Source of the DNA: Nocardia abscessus
Lineage (GTDB): Bacteria; Actinomycetota; Actinomycetes; Mycobacteriales; Mycobacteriaceae
Assembly (NCBI RefSeq): GCF_015477775.1
Contig: NZ_JADLQO010000001.1
Location: forward strand, 496,001 to 560,000
Length of the DNA stretch: 64,000 nucleotides
Direction of reading: 5' to 3'
Of the stretch, positions 53,730 to 61,765 are shown piece after piece. The notes beneath the pieces are model-generated. The model did no database searches. It saw nothing but the letters and a program-made list of their open reading frames with translations, and was not told the origin of the DNA. The position numbers and the translations under genes were made by a program. Numbering within the stretch: position 1 is the first letter of the stretch; every line of letters starts with the position of its first letter.

Positions 53730-55793
53730 TCAGGCCCCGATGCGACCGCCGGCCTTCTTCCACACCGCCACGACCGAGGCGCGCGGCTGGGACGTGCCGC
53801 CGTCGGGCCAGTGCGACAACGGGTTGTCGGGAGTGGCGTCGTCGGCCTCGCCGGGGTGCTGCACGCACACCAGCACACGCGACTCGGTGACCACCGGGCC
53901 GCAGGTCTCCGCGCCGCGCGGAACGGTGAGGAACTGTTTGGTCTGGCCACGGTTCGGACCGTCGAGCACCACGGCGAACAAGCCGTCGTTCGACTTCAGG
54001 GCATTGCCGTCGGTGGAGATCCACAGGTTGCCGTACGGATCGAAGGCCAGGTTGTCCGGGCAGGAGATCGGGCTGACCTTGGTCTTGTCGTATCCGGCGA
54101 AGTAGGTGTCCGCCGCATTGGGATCGCCGCAGACCAGCAGCAGCGACCAGGTGAACGTGGTGCCGATGTGGTTGTCGTCGATCTCCAGGACCTGGCCGTT
54201 CTTGTTGAGCTTGCGCGGGTTCGCCTCGTCCGGCCCCTGCTTGCCCTCCGCGCCGCGGTTGTCGTTGTTGGTCAGCGCCACGTACACCTTGCCGGTGTAG
54301 GGGTTGGCCTCGAAGTCCTCCGGGCGGTCCATCTTGGTGGCGCCCACCTTGTCGGCGGCCAGACGGGTGAAGACCGCGACCTCTTCCGCGCTCATGCCGT
54401 CGACCAGCGACTTGCCCTTGCCGTCCGCGCCGGTTTCCAGCAGCGGGATCCACTGGCCGGTGCCGGTGAAGCCCTTGTCCGACGGCTCGGCGCCGGTGCC
54501 GTCGATCTTGTCCGCGTGATCGCCGGTGAGCTTGGCGACGTACAGGGTGCCCGCGTCCAGGATGGTCAGGTTGTGCCGCATGCTGGCCGCACCGGTGCCC
54601 GACTGGATCTTGCGCGAGGACACGAACTTGTACATGTAGTCGAACTTCTCGTCGTCACCGGTGTAGGAGACGACGTCGCCGTTCTCGGTGACGTAGATGT
54701 TGGCGCCCTCGTGCTTGAGCCGCCCCATCGCGGTGTGCTTGATCGGCGTCGAGTTCGGGTCCCACGGGTCGACCTCGACCACGTAGCCGAATCGGTTGGC
54801 CTCGTTGGGTTCCTGGGCCAGATCGAAACGCTTGTCCGCGCGCTCCCACAAGTTGGCGGTCTTGCCGGTGGGGAAGCCGTAGCGCTTGAGCCGTGCGGCG
54901 GCGACCGGGTCGGTCACCTTGTCGCCGTTGGCGAAGTAACCGTTGAAGTTCTCCTCGCCGGATAGCACGGTGCCCCAAGGCGTCACGCCACCGGCACAGT
55001 TGGCGATGGTGCCCAGCACCTTGGTGCCGGTCGGATCGGCCGAAGTCTTCACGAAGTCGCTACCCGCGGCGGGACCGGTCAGCTTGAACTCGGTGGTCGC
55101 GGTGATCCTGCGGTTGTACTTGCCGAAGGCGGGAACCAGCTTGCCCGAACCGGCTTCGCCGTGAACCTCCACGACGGTCAAGCCGTGGGCGGCCATGGTG
55201 ACCGCCAGCTGCTCCTCGGTCGGCGCGTCCTTGTTGTAGCCCCGGAACATGTGCGGGCCGGTGGTGTACTCGTGATTGACCACGAGCAGGTAGCCGTTGG
55301 CCTGGCCCTCGATCGGCAGCAGAGCGGCGAAGTCGTTGTTGTAGCCGAACTGCTTGGCCTGCGCGGCGGCGGTCTGCTTGTCGAAGTCGAAAGCGGGCGC
55401 GTCCGGGAACAGCGGATCGCCCCAGCGGATGACGACGGACTGCTCGTAGCCGTCCGGGATCACCACGGCGTCTTCCTTGTTCGGCGCTACGGCGGTGAAA
55501 TCGGTGCCGGTTCCGGGCGGGCCCGCGGGCGTGGTGGACACCACGGCGGTCGGCTCGTCGTCACCGCAGGCCGCCAGCACGCTGCCCGCGCCGACCGCGA
55601 GCACGGCGGCCGCGCCGCCCTTGATCAGCCCGCGCCGGTTCAGCGAGCTGACGATGTCACCGAAATAGGCGCCAGCGGAGGTATTCGGCGCTTCGTGGAA
55701 GCACGCGTTCGCGCACTTGTACTCACAGGTGACGGCGGCGCGCGACGACTGTCCGTCGTGCTGCACGAAAAGGGCGAGTGGCTGAAGACTCAC
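53730..55793 (-). CDS. phoX: PhoX-type alkaline phosphatase, Tat lipoprotein
   Basis: A 687-residue calcium/iron phosphatase of the PhoX family that frees phosphate from organic esters outside the cell. The Tat signal NRRGLIKGG lies at residues 52-60 and a lipobox ends at Cys76 (SVLAAC). It is preceded by an unusual N-terminal segment with Cys23, 27 and 31 (CEYKCANACFHEAPN). The catalytic region includes TPWGTVLSGEENFNGYF and GRLKHEGANI. GTG 55793 has AGGAG five bases upstream. It is probably induced by low phosphate. Confidence 0.92.
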   Translation of the reverse strand: MSLQPLALFVQHDGQSSRAAVTCEYKCANACFHEAPNTSAGAYFGDIVSSLNRRGLIKGGAAAVLAVGAGSVLAACGDDEPTAVVSTTPAGPPGTGTDFTAVAPNKEDAVVIPDGYEQSVVIRWGDPLFPDAPAFDFDKQTAAAQAKQFGYNNDFAALLPIEGQANGYLLVVNHEYTTGPHMFRGYNKDAPTEEQLAVTMAAHGLTVVEVHGEAGSGKLVPAFGKYNRRITATTEFKLTGPAAGSDFVKTSADPTGTKVLGTIANCAGGVTPWGTVLSGEENFNGYFANGDKVTDPVAAARLKRYGFPTGKTANLWERADKRFDLAQEPNEANRFGYVVEVDPWDPNSTPIKHTAMGRLKHEGANIYVTENGDVVSYTGDDEKFDYMYKFVSSRKIQSGTGAASMRHNLTILDAGTLYVAKLTGDHADKIDGTGAEPSDKGFTGTGQWIPLLETGADGKGKSLVDGMSAEEVAVFTRLAADKVGATKMDRPEDFEANPYTGKVYVALTNNDNRGAEGKQGPDEANPRKLNKNGQVLEIDDNHIGTTFTWSLLLVCGDPNAADTYFAGYDKTKVSPISCPDNLAFDPYGNLWISTDGNALKSNDGLFAVVLDGPNRGQTKQFLTVPRGAETCGPVVTESRVLVCVQHPGEADDATPDNPLSHWPDGGTSQPRASVVAVWKKAGGRIGA

Positions 55794-55921
55794 GGTGACT
55801 CCTGGGTTGGGCCGACGGCCGCACGGTAAACCATCCGGACAATGCGGAAAAGACGGCAAAGTGAACAGCCGCCCAATTAGGTAACCCTCAAATTGCCCGG
55901 CCGCCAGACCTGGGAACAACG

Positions 55922-55962
55922 AATGCCGCGCCGACTCGATGATCTCGAATCGACGCGGCATT
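55922..55962. terminator. Hairpin downstream of the 56026-56826 gene
   Basis: AATGCCGCG pairs with CGCGGCATT, with a second short stem (TCGAT/ATCGA) inside the loop. It lies about 64 bp past the stop of the membrane-protein gene on the minus strand. Confidence 0.65.
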
Positions 55963-56025
55963 TGTGTCTCCCGGCGGTTGCCTCGTTTCCGGTCGGCCGT
56001 GCGCGGAGTTCGTCCGGCTCGCCCA

Positions 56026-56826
56026 TCAGGCGTTGACCGGAAGGGCGATGACGACCTCGCTCTCGTTCTCCGGCAGGTAGTGCGCCCGCAGCACGCGGCC
56101 CACCTGCACTTGGCCGACGCTGGCGGGTGCGAGGAACTTCGTTACCCGGGTCGCGAAGGTCGATCCGTCCGGCCGGGTGACCACCAGGCCGAGTTCGACC
56201 TCGGAGTGCCCCTCGCGAATCGTGCCGGTGACCGACAGCGACTGCACCACCGCCTGGGTGGCGATGCCGCGCTCGGCGATGTCGAGCTTGTGCCGGGTGG
56301 TCATGCCCTTGCGGATGAGGGACTCGTTCATCGCGCGCTGCGCGGCGGACGCGTCGCCGGACAGGTCGACCTCGACCCGGTCGGTCCGGCCGGGCAGGTA
56401 ACGCACCGGAAGCACGACTCCGGCACGCAGCAGGGCCAGCTCGGTGAACGGCACGATCATCTTCGCCGAGGAGTGGAAGATCTTGCCGTCCGCGCCTTCG
56501 ACGCTGAACTCGATGTGGACCTGCGGCTGGTCGTTGACGGTGACGCCGGTCTGCCGCACCGATCGGACCGTCCCGAGGCCGGTGAGCCCGTCACGGAACT
56601 CCGCGCTGTTGCGGCCGGTCAACGCGCTCATGATGCCTTCGCCGGTGAAGGCGAAGACCATGGGCACCAGGGTGAGCGCCATGATCGGCAGCGCCATCTC
56701 GAAGCCGAGCCAGCCCATTCCGGAGGGCTCCCATTCGCTGGTGGGGACGTAGGTCACCGCGTGGTAGACGTAGTAGCCGATCGCCGCGGCGGCGAGGGCG
56801 AGGGTGAGCAGGCGGATCTTCTTCAC
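56026..56826 (-). CDS. Membrane-anchored protein with two DUF3592-like repeats
   Basis: A 266-residue protein with two N-terminal membrane segments (about 5-25 and 37-62) and a soluble part made of two similar 75-residue halves. The first half runs about 85-155 (GTVRSVRQTG ... LPVRYLPGRTDRVEV) and the second about 188-263 (ATQAVVQSLSVTG ... LRAHYLPENESEVVI). Both have the DUF3592-type pattern of a G-V start, a V-x-x-P/A-DG turn and a YLP ending. It may be a scaffold or stress protein. GTG start with AAAGGA upstream. Confidence 0.72.
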   Translation of the reverse strand: MKKIRLLTLALAAAAIGYYVYHAVTYVPTSEWEPSGMGWLGFEMALPIMALTLVPMVFAFTGEGIMSALTGRNSAEFRDGLTGLGTVRSVRQTGVTVNDQPQVHIEFSVEGADGKIFHSSAKMIVPFTELALLRAGVVLPVRYLPGRTDRVEVDLSGDASAAQRAMNESLIRKGMTTRHKLDIAERGIATQAVVQSLSVTGTIREGHSEVELGLVVTRPDGSTFATRVTKFLAPASVGQVQVGRVLRAHYLPENESEVVIALPVNA

Positions 56827-56925
56827 GACATTTCCTTTTCGGTGCGTAGGTTCGAGGTTCGCCGCGCCCCGTCATCCCTGAGGTTCGTGCGGGATGACGG
56901 GGGCGGAGCGGGGGACATGCGGCGA

Positions 56926-57456
56926 TCAGGCGCCGACGATGGACGAGCAGGCGAAGGTGATCTCGAACTTCGAGGACTTCGGCCCGGCCAGCGGGTTGGT
57001 CAGGTCGGGAGCGCTCACGCCCTCGCCGGTGACCTTGTAGGTGTTGCCGTCCTTGACCACCGTGGCGGAGCCGCCCGGCATGCCGTTGCCGAAGCCGACC
57101 GCGTAGGGCAAGCCATTGTCGCCGCCCTTGCTGCCCGCGATCCCGACCGCCTGCACGGTGTTCGCGTCCGTGATGGTCGCGCTCACCGAGAGGTTGCCGT
57201 AGGCGGCGTTCTCGGTGTCGGTCAGCGCCAGCGCGAGGGTGCCGCCCTGCTTGGCGCAGGTGGTGGTGAACTCGGCGTCGAAGGCCTTGCCGTCGACCGA
57301 TGCGATCGACTTGCCCGCCGGTGCGGACGGCTGCGCCGAGGACGGCGCGGGCGCGGCGGGCGAGCTGCCCTTGCTGTCACCGCATCCGGTGAGCACCGCG
57401 ACGGCGGCGGTGGCGGCGAAAGCGGCGGCGGCGAAGCGGAGCGAAGTGGCGTTCAT
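56926..57456 (-). CDS. LpqH-like (19-kDa antigen family) lipoprotein
   Basis: A 176-residue lipoprotein with a signal peptide ending VLTGC (Cys25), a Ser/Pro/Ala linker and a beta domain. Two Cys lie at about residues 67 and 170 (TTCAKQGG and FACSSIV). The C-terminal pattern TYKVTGEGVSAPDLTNPLAG...SKFEITFAC follows mycobacterial LpqH. It is surface-exposed and glycosylation-prone in relatives. Role unknown; LpqH is a TLR2 ligand in mycobacteria. Confidence 0.82.
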   Translation of the reverse strand: MNATSLRFAAAAFAATAAVAVLTGCGDSKGSSPAAPAPSSAQPSAPAGKSIASVDGKAFDAEFTTTCAKQGGTLALALTDTENAAYGNLSVSATITDANTVQAVGIAGSKGGDNGLPYAVGFGNGMPGGSATVVKDGNTYKVTGEGVSAPDLTNPLAGPKSSKFEITFACSSIVGA

Positions 57457-57785
57457 GGTGTGTGTCCTTGTCGTTCGCGGGGCGGCGCCCCTGGTCCTTG
57501 TTTCTTCCGGCCCCTCCGTGTGGGGCCGATGAGAAAAAGGTAGGAACGATTCGCGCCCTACCGATCCCAGGTTTTCCGCATTTGCGCAGGTAGAGAACGT
57601 GCGACCACCGCAATGGGACCGACTGCCGCTCTCGAACGCGACGACACCTGCCTATCCGCAGGCCCAGGCCAGAACGCAGAGGGGCCGGTCCGTTTGGACC
57701 GGCCCCTCTGGATTCACTGATACAACGAAAACGGCCCGGCCCCTGTCCATTCGAGGACAGGGGCCGGGCCGCGGTAGTCGTACTG
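57457..57785. other. Intergenic region holding the repeated hairpin element
   Basis: About 330 bp between the lipoprotein gene and the DUF397 gene. The last 115 bp hold two large perfect hairpins (see the repeat entry); the part before 57660 contains no convincing gene. Confidence 0.6.
57672..57771. repeat. Hairpin element, copy 1 (two modules)
   Basis: Module A is a 15-bp perfect stem (CAGAGGGGCCGGTCC with GTTT loop, 57677-57710). Module B is a 17-bp perfect stem (CGGCCCGGCCCCTGTCC, 57732-57771) with a 6-nt loop. A 40-nt run spanning module A recurs exactly at 59864-59903, and a fragment of module B recurs at 58184-58211. It resembles a REP- or MITE-like palindromic element and may also terminate transcription. 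Confidence 0.75.
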
Positions 57786-57992
57786 CTACGGGCGCTTGAA
57801 CTCGCCGTCGTTCATGCCAGCGGTGAACGCGTCCCACTCACCGGGGGTGAACACCAGCGCCGGGCCGGTCGGGTTCTTCGAGTCACGCACGCCGACGTGG
57901 CCACCGGCAAGAAACGCCACCTCTACGCATTCCTTGCCTCCCGAGCTGCGGCCGCTCTTGAACCAACTTGCCTCGGACGAATCAACGGTCAC
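57786..57992 (-). CDS. DUF397 protein
   Basis: A 68-residue DUF397 protein (SSEASWFKSGRSSGGKECVEVAFLAG, then VRDSKNPTGPALVFTPGEWDAF). These small proteins normally follow an XRE/DUF5753 regulator gene, and together they control antibiotic or differentiation genes in actinomycetes. Here the upstream regulator is a remnant, so this partner may have lost its mate. Confidence 0.9.
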   Translation of the reverse strand: MTVDSSEASWFKSGRSSGGKECVEVAFLAGGHVGVRDSKNPTGPALVFTPGEWDAFTAGMNDGEFKRP

Positions 57993-58034
57993 TGCGAAAC
58001 CCCCTCGCCACCCGTCGGAGCATGTTCCGGCTAG

Positions 58035-58526
58035 TCACGGCGTCCAACGCAGCACGTTGGACCTTGTAGACGCCTCACGGCATATCTTCTCACGCTCAAG
58101 TCTTCTCACGCTCAAGGTACATGTCCATAGTGAAAGTTCTCGATGTGAGATCACAGTCGGTGAACGCCTATGCATCACTCGGCGATACGACGAAACGGCC
58201 CGGTCTCTGTCTATCAGGAAACCTTGCACATAGACCACGGGTGGCACCGTCAAATCTGCGGTCGGGTGGCGCGGAAACTCCAACAGCACGAACATGCCGA
58301 CCAGAAGATCGCGGTACGCGCCAACTGTCGCCGGAACAACGCGGATCGATACGTTCGGCAACTCTCCAACCTCCAACAAGTGTCGGAGCTGGGCAGTCAT
58401 GATTTCGGTGTTTCCTGTCGTGCGTCGAAGCACACTCGCCGCCTGCCTCACCTCGGCACTATGGTTCCTCCAAGAGCAGCACCGGCGGCCGTTCGTCGAC
58501 TCCGTCGAGGTAATCCCGGGCGACAC
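58035..58526 (-). pseudogene. DUF5753 regulator remnant
   Basis: The central 80 residues are a normal DUF5753 domain (TAQLRHLLEVGELPNVSIRVVP, then LLVGMFVLLEFPRHP and VYVQGFL). The HTH domain is missing, and upstream pieces (PPVLLLEEP) are out of frame. Just after VYVQGFL the frame reads into a 28-bp copy of the hairpin-element sequence (58184-58211) and then unrelated sequence. It is a decayed XRE/DUF5753 regulator, the usual partner of DUF397. Confidence 0.75.
58184..58211. repeat. Hairpin element, fragment inside the DUF5753 remnant
   Basis: GATACGACGAAACGGCCCGG followed by TCTCTGTC matches the left half of module B of copy 1 (57719-57748) with a few differences. It replaces the expected end of the DUF5753 gene, as if the element had inserted or recombined there. 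Confidence 0.6.
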
Positions 58527-58582
58527 GACCGGCTTACGGCGATTGCCGAACGAGAGACTGTACGACGGGCCGTGAAAACCAG

Positions 58583-58809
58583 CTACTCACACTTTCTGGT
58601 TCCATCCTCTCGGTTGCTGACACGGCAGTGCCGCTTGTGATACCCCCGCGGCATCATATTGTCGACGTCATGCTCGGCGAGCTTCTCGGCGTCTTTGCGG
58701 TTGAAGGCCCGGCCGATCCCCTCGATCTCCTCGCCGAAGTGCCCATTGGGGGCGTGCCGTTCTTGGCTATTCCTATGCCGCTCCCAGCCGTCCCTCTTGT
58801 GGCTCGGGG
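58583..58809 (-). pseudogene. Coding-like C-terminal fragment, out of frame with its neighbour
   Basis: A frame of about 72 residues without its own start shows convincing coding sequence (HKRDGWERHRNSQERHAPNG, then EEIEGIGRAFNRKDAEKLAE and NMMPRGYHKRHC). It begins where the 58810-59196 gene stops, and one added base at that stop would join them into a 204-residue protein. Either it is the true C-terminus of that gene or a separate gene fragment. No function is recognised. Confidence 0.4.
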
Positions 58810-59196
58810 CTATTCGGGTGCGTAGAGCTCGCGCTCGAACAGCGCTTCGGCGCCGGCGCGGGTGTGAAGTTTCCGTTGCAGGGAGCGCAGGATTGTGATC
58901 GCTTCGGTGTCGCGTATCGCGTTGACGAGTTGGAACTCGACGCCCGCGCCGAACAGGTCGCTGCCGAAGGCCAGTTCGCTGAGGAACAGCACTCTGGCGG
59001 TCTCGACCTCGCTCAGCACGGCTCCGTCGTGGACCGCACGACGGAGCCTGATGGTCTCCTCCTTGAACCGGTCACGGTCGGGAAAACCCAGTGCGAGCAC
59101 AGGGATCGGCGCGCTTGCCGACACCCCGACCCAGCTGGCCAGAGCCCCGTCCACGAAATCGCGTTCCGCGGGCGTCAGCGTCGACATATCGAATTC
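58810..59196 (-). CDS. Orphan hypothetical protein
   Basis: A 128-residue helical protein (MSTLTPAERDFVDGALASWV, then FKEETIRLRRAVHDGAVLSE). A TTG at 59196 has AGGAG eight bases upstream and is preferred; an ATG at 59187 is possible. It lies 41 bp after the 59238-59825 gene, probably in one transcript. I do not recognise the family. Placement and size are compatible with an immunity-type protein, but this is a guess. Confidence 0.55.
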   Translation of the reverse strand, partial: EFDMSTLTPAERDFVDGALASWVGVSASAPIPVLALGFPDRDRFKEETIRLRRAVHDGAVLSEVETARVLFLSELAFGSDLFGAGVEFQLVNAIRDTEAITILRSLQRKLHTRAGAEALFERELYAPE

Positions 59197-59237
59197 CAAC
59201 GGTATCTCTCCTGAATCGGAGTACTGAGCCGCCTCGA

Positions 59238-59825
59238 CTACGGCTGAGCTGGTCGGACTTCGCTTGCCTTGCGGAACTTTCCGTGTCGGCCCTCGCCGAT
59301 GAGCCATGTCACCGGCATGCCCGGCGCGATGCGTTGTTCGTCGCCCTGGTATTGCCAGATGGAGAACCATACGTCGCCGGACTGGCTGGCGATGAGGCCG
59401 TCGTAGCTGTGGGGAAGCCACCATCGGACCACTCCGTCGAGCATCGGATCGGGGTCCTTCACCGCCTTGACCTGCCCGTACGGTATCGAGCCGCCCGGCC
59501 CGCGCCATCCGTCATAGGTGGGGAGCAACGGTTGGTCCCCGCCGTCAGGGTCGGCAGGCCAGATCATTCCGCTGCGAGCCAAGACATCGTCGTGGATGCG
59601 CTGGGCGAGTCCGCACGCCACACCGCTGGGGGTGTGCTCGCCGGGGGTACAGCCGACAAGGACGTTCAAGGCCGGGATGGTTAATTCGATCCACCACCCC
59701 GGTGGGGAATTTTGTCGAAGGAGGTGCTCGGGGATCGTTTCATCGATGTGTACCTCGAAGCCGAGAGCGGACTCGATGTCGGTCGCCAGCAGGTCGGCGC
59801 CTTGCCTCGATGTCTCCTGATCCAT
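59238..59825 (-). CDS. Orphan hypothetical protein
   Basis: A 195-residue soluble acidic protein (MDQETSRQGADLLATDIESAL, with PPGWWIELTIPALNVLVG, and GDVWFSIWQYQGDEQRIAPG). AGGATGG precedes the ATG at 59825. Trp-rich beta strands suggest a compact alpha/beta domain. No known family could be assigned. The hairpin element copy 2 lies just upstream of its start. Confidence 0.6.
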   Translation of the reverse strand: MDQETSRQGADLLATDIESALGFEVHIDETIPEHLLRQNSPPGWWIELTIPALNVLVGCTPGEHTPSGVACGLAQRIHDDVLARSGMIWPADPDGGDQPLLPTYDGWRGPGGSIPYGQVKAVKDPDPMLDGVVRWWLPHSYDGLIASQSGDVWFSIWQYQGDEQRIAPGMPVTWLIGEGRHGKFRKASEVRPAQP

Positions 59826-59863
59826 GTAGCCATCCTGCCGAACAGGGGGACGGCGCAACCGTT

Positions 59864-59940
59864 GAACGCAGAGGGGCCGGTCCGTTTGGACCGGCCCCTC
59901 TGGGCGTTCACTCGACAGAGACAACGAAACGGCCCGGCCG
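59864..59940. repeat. Hairpin element, copy 2
   Basis: A 40-nt stretch (59864-59903) is identical to 57672-57711 and forms the same 15-bp stem with GTTT loop (59869-59902). It is followed by ACAACGAAACGGCCCGGCC (59921-59939), the left half of module B, whose partner half is missing. This is a second, partial copy of the element. Confidence 0.75.
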
Positions 59941-59998
59941 GCGGCGAGCGAGACCCACTATGTACCCGGACATTCTGTGTCGCGGACCACCAAGCCGC

Positions 59999-60034
59999 TA
60001 TTTCACCTGCCCTAGTTGGTGACGAACGCCTGTA
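59999..60034. repeat. 36-bp direct repeat, left copy
   Basis: The sequence TATTTCACCTGCCCT-x-GTTGG-x-GACGAACGCCTGTA matches 61730-61765 at 34 of 36 positions in the same orientation. The right copy is the 3' end and stop region of the secreted-protein gene. The two copies bracket the MFS exporter gene. Confidence 0.8.
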
Positions 60035-60129
60035 AATGTGATGCATTTCACGTCCGATTTGTCCGATTACCGGTGTCCGCGGGTCAGCGATGATGCCGTC
60101 ACGTATTCGATCCACGAGACGGAGGGCAT

Positions 60130-61542
60130 GTGACGACAAAGCGAAAAGCTACGTCCTGGAAAGACTTTCGCGATCATCTCGGTGTGGTGAGCGTGATGGC
60201 GGGCGGAGTGCTCGTCGGTGCGATCAACATCTATCTGGTAGGGAGCTTGTTGCCGAGCGCGGTCGCCGACATCGGCGGCGAACGACTATATGCGTGGAGT
60301 ACAACGGTCTTCTCGATCGCGCAGGTGGCCGGCACGCTGGCGGTGAGCCGGATGCTGTCTCTTCGCGGCACGGTCGGCTCGTATCTGATCGGATTCGGGG
60401 TATTTGCGACCGGTTCGGGGGTGTGTGCGGTGAGTCCTGTCATGGCGGTGTTCCTGATGGGCCGCGGGGTACAGGGGCTGGGCGCTGGGCTGCTCACCGG
60501 ATTGGGTTTCGCGGCAGTGTATGTGGCACTGCCACAGTCGCTGTGGGTACGCGGGACCGCATTGATCTCGGCCATGTTCGGCGTAGGCACTATCGTCGGC
60601 CCGGCTATGGGGGGATTGTTCGCCCAGTTCGGTGTGTGGCGGGTCGCGTTCGTTGTCCTCGCCGTTGCGGGCGTGGCGGCAGCGAGTTACGCACCGCGGG
60701 TCCTGCCGAAGAGTGACGGCCGCCAGACTCCGGCACCTGTTCCGGTCGTGTCGCTGGTGCTGGTGGTCGGTGCAGCCACGGCGGTGAGTGTGGCCGGGGT
60801 TGTCTCGGATGCCGCGGCGATGGCGCTCGCGCTCGCGGTGGCCGTGGCGTCCGTGCTCATGTTCCTGGCATGGGAAAGGCGTGCGAGGCAGCGAATTCTC
60901 CCGCTGGCTACGTATCGGTCCGGCAGTTCGTTGCGGTGGGTGTATCTGACGATCGTCGTGCTGTCGGCCGGTGTGGGCGTGGAGATGTTCCTGCCCTTGT
61001 TCGGGCAGCGCCTGGCGAGCTTGCCTCCGGTCGTGGCCGGATTCTTCGGTGCCGCCCTGTCTCTGGGCTGGCCGGTGAGTCAGATGCTCGTCGCCTCGGT
61101 GCAGCAGGAAGCCACGATCCGGCGGCTTCGAATTGCCGGTCCGCTGCTGCTGGCGATCGGCTTCCTGAGTTTGGCGCTGCTACAACGCGCCCACGTCTCT
61201 CTGCCGATGGTTTTGGCCTGGTTGCCGCTGCTTTTCCTCGCCGGGGCCGGCATCGGCATTGCCTGGCCACACCTGTCGGTAGCCGCGATGACCAGCGCGC
61301 CGGATCCAGAAGAAGGCCAGAAGGCCGCGGCGGCGATAGCAACGATCCTGACCATGTCGACAGCCTTCGGAGCCGCCGTCGCCGGTCTGCTGGTCAACCT
61401 CGGTGGATCCGTGCTGGTCGATTCCGCCCGCTACCTACTGGTGGGATTCACCGCCATCGCCGCACTCGGCGTCCTGACCGCTGTTCGCGTGAACCACACG
61501 ACGCACATTCCGGACCTCCGCAAAGACACCACAGCGTTATAG
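60130..61542 (+). CDS. MFS efflux transporter (DHA2-like)
   Basis: A 470-residue transporter with 14-type or 12-type MFS topology; hydrophobic segments run through nearly the whole length. Family features are GGVLVGAINIYLVGSLLPSA, a GRGVQGLGAG motif A-like loop (about 112-121), and the antiporter-type motif GPAMGG (about 157-162). It probably expels drugs or a metabolite by proton exchange. The GTG start has GGAGG four bases upstream. It sits between two direct repeats and may be a recent acquisition. Confidence 0.85.
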   Translation: MTTKRKATSWKDFRDHLGVVSVMAGGVLVGAINIYLVGSLLPSAVADIGGERLYAWSTTVFSIAQVAGTLAVSRMLSLRGTVGSYLIGFGVFATGSGVCAVSPVMAVFLMGRGVQGLGAGLLTGLGFAAVYVALPQSLWVRGTALISAMFGVGTIVGPAMGGLFAQFGVWRVAFVVLAVAGVAAASYAPRVLPKSDGRQTPAPVPVVSLVLVVGAATAVSVAGVVSDAAAMALALAVAVASVLMFLAWERRARQRILPLATYRSGSSLRWVYLTIVVLSAGVGVEMFLPLFGQRLASLPPVVAGFFGAALSLGWPVSQMLVASVQQEATIRRLRIAGPLLLAIGFLSLALLQRAHVSLPMVLAWLPLLFLAGAGIGIAWPHLSVAAMTSAPDPEEGQKAAAAIATILTMSTAFGAAVAGLLVNLGGSVLVDSARYLLVGFTAIAALGVLTAVRVNHTTHIPDLRKDTTAL

Positions 61543-61637
61543 CCCAGCACAACGCGGACCCCCTAGAGGTTCGGCGCGTCGGTTGGTCTCCTTGCCCCTG
61601 CCGACCTGCATAGCTCGTTCGGCAGAAGCGATTCGTT

Positions 61638-61666
61638 ACCCCGGATAACGTGCGGTTATCCGGGGT
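61638..61666. terminator. 12-bp hairpin after the MFS gene
   Basis: ACCCCGGATAAC pairs exactly with GTTATCCGGGGT across a 5-nt loop. It lies between the convergent MFS and secreted-protein genes. Confidence 0.72.
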
Positions 61667-61729
61667 GATCTCGCCTGCGGCGATCCCGCCAGGGCGGTGC
61701 AGTGTGCAGGGTTCGCTGGAAGGCCGGCG

Positions 61730-61765
61730 TATTTCACCTGCCCTGGTTGGCGACGAACGCCTGTA
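61730..61765. repeat. 36-bp direct repeat, right copy
   Basis: This copy covers the stop codon and the last ten codons (ending VANQGR) of the 61734-62192 gene. See the left copy at 59999-60034. It would be the original sequence, with the left copy its duplicate. Confidence 0.8.

Larger units (their letters stand above)
59826..60129. other. Intergenic region upstream of the MFS gene
   Basis: About 300 bp holding hairpin element copy 2, a 36-bp direct-repeat copy (59999-60034) that duplicates the 3' end of the gene at 61734-62192, and, near 60035-60125, AT-rich promoter-like DNA. No intact gene was seen. Confidence 0.6.

Noticed and set aside
58628-58825. Plus-strand frame of 65 codons
   Set aside because: It is antisense to the coding-like fragment at 58583-58809 and has a proline-rich composition without a recognisable pattern.
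59681-60139. Minus-strand frame of 152 codons upstream of the MFS gene
   Set aside because: It is a composite of the hairpin element, the duplicated gene end (read in the wrong frame) and the start of the 59238-59825 gene.
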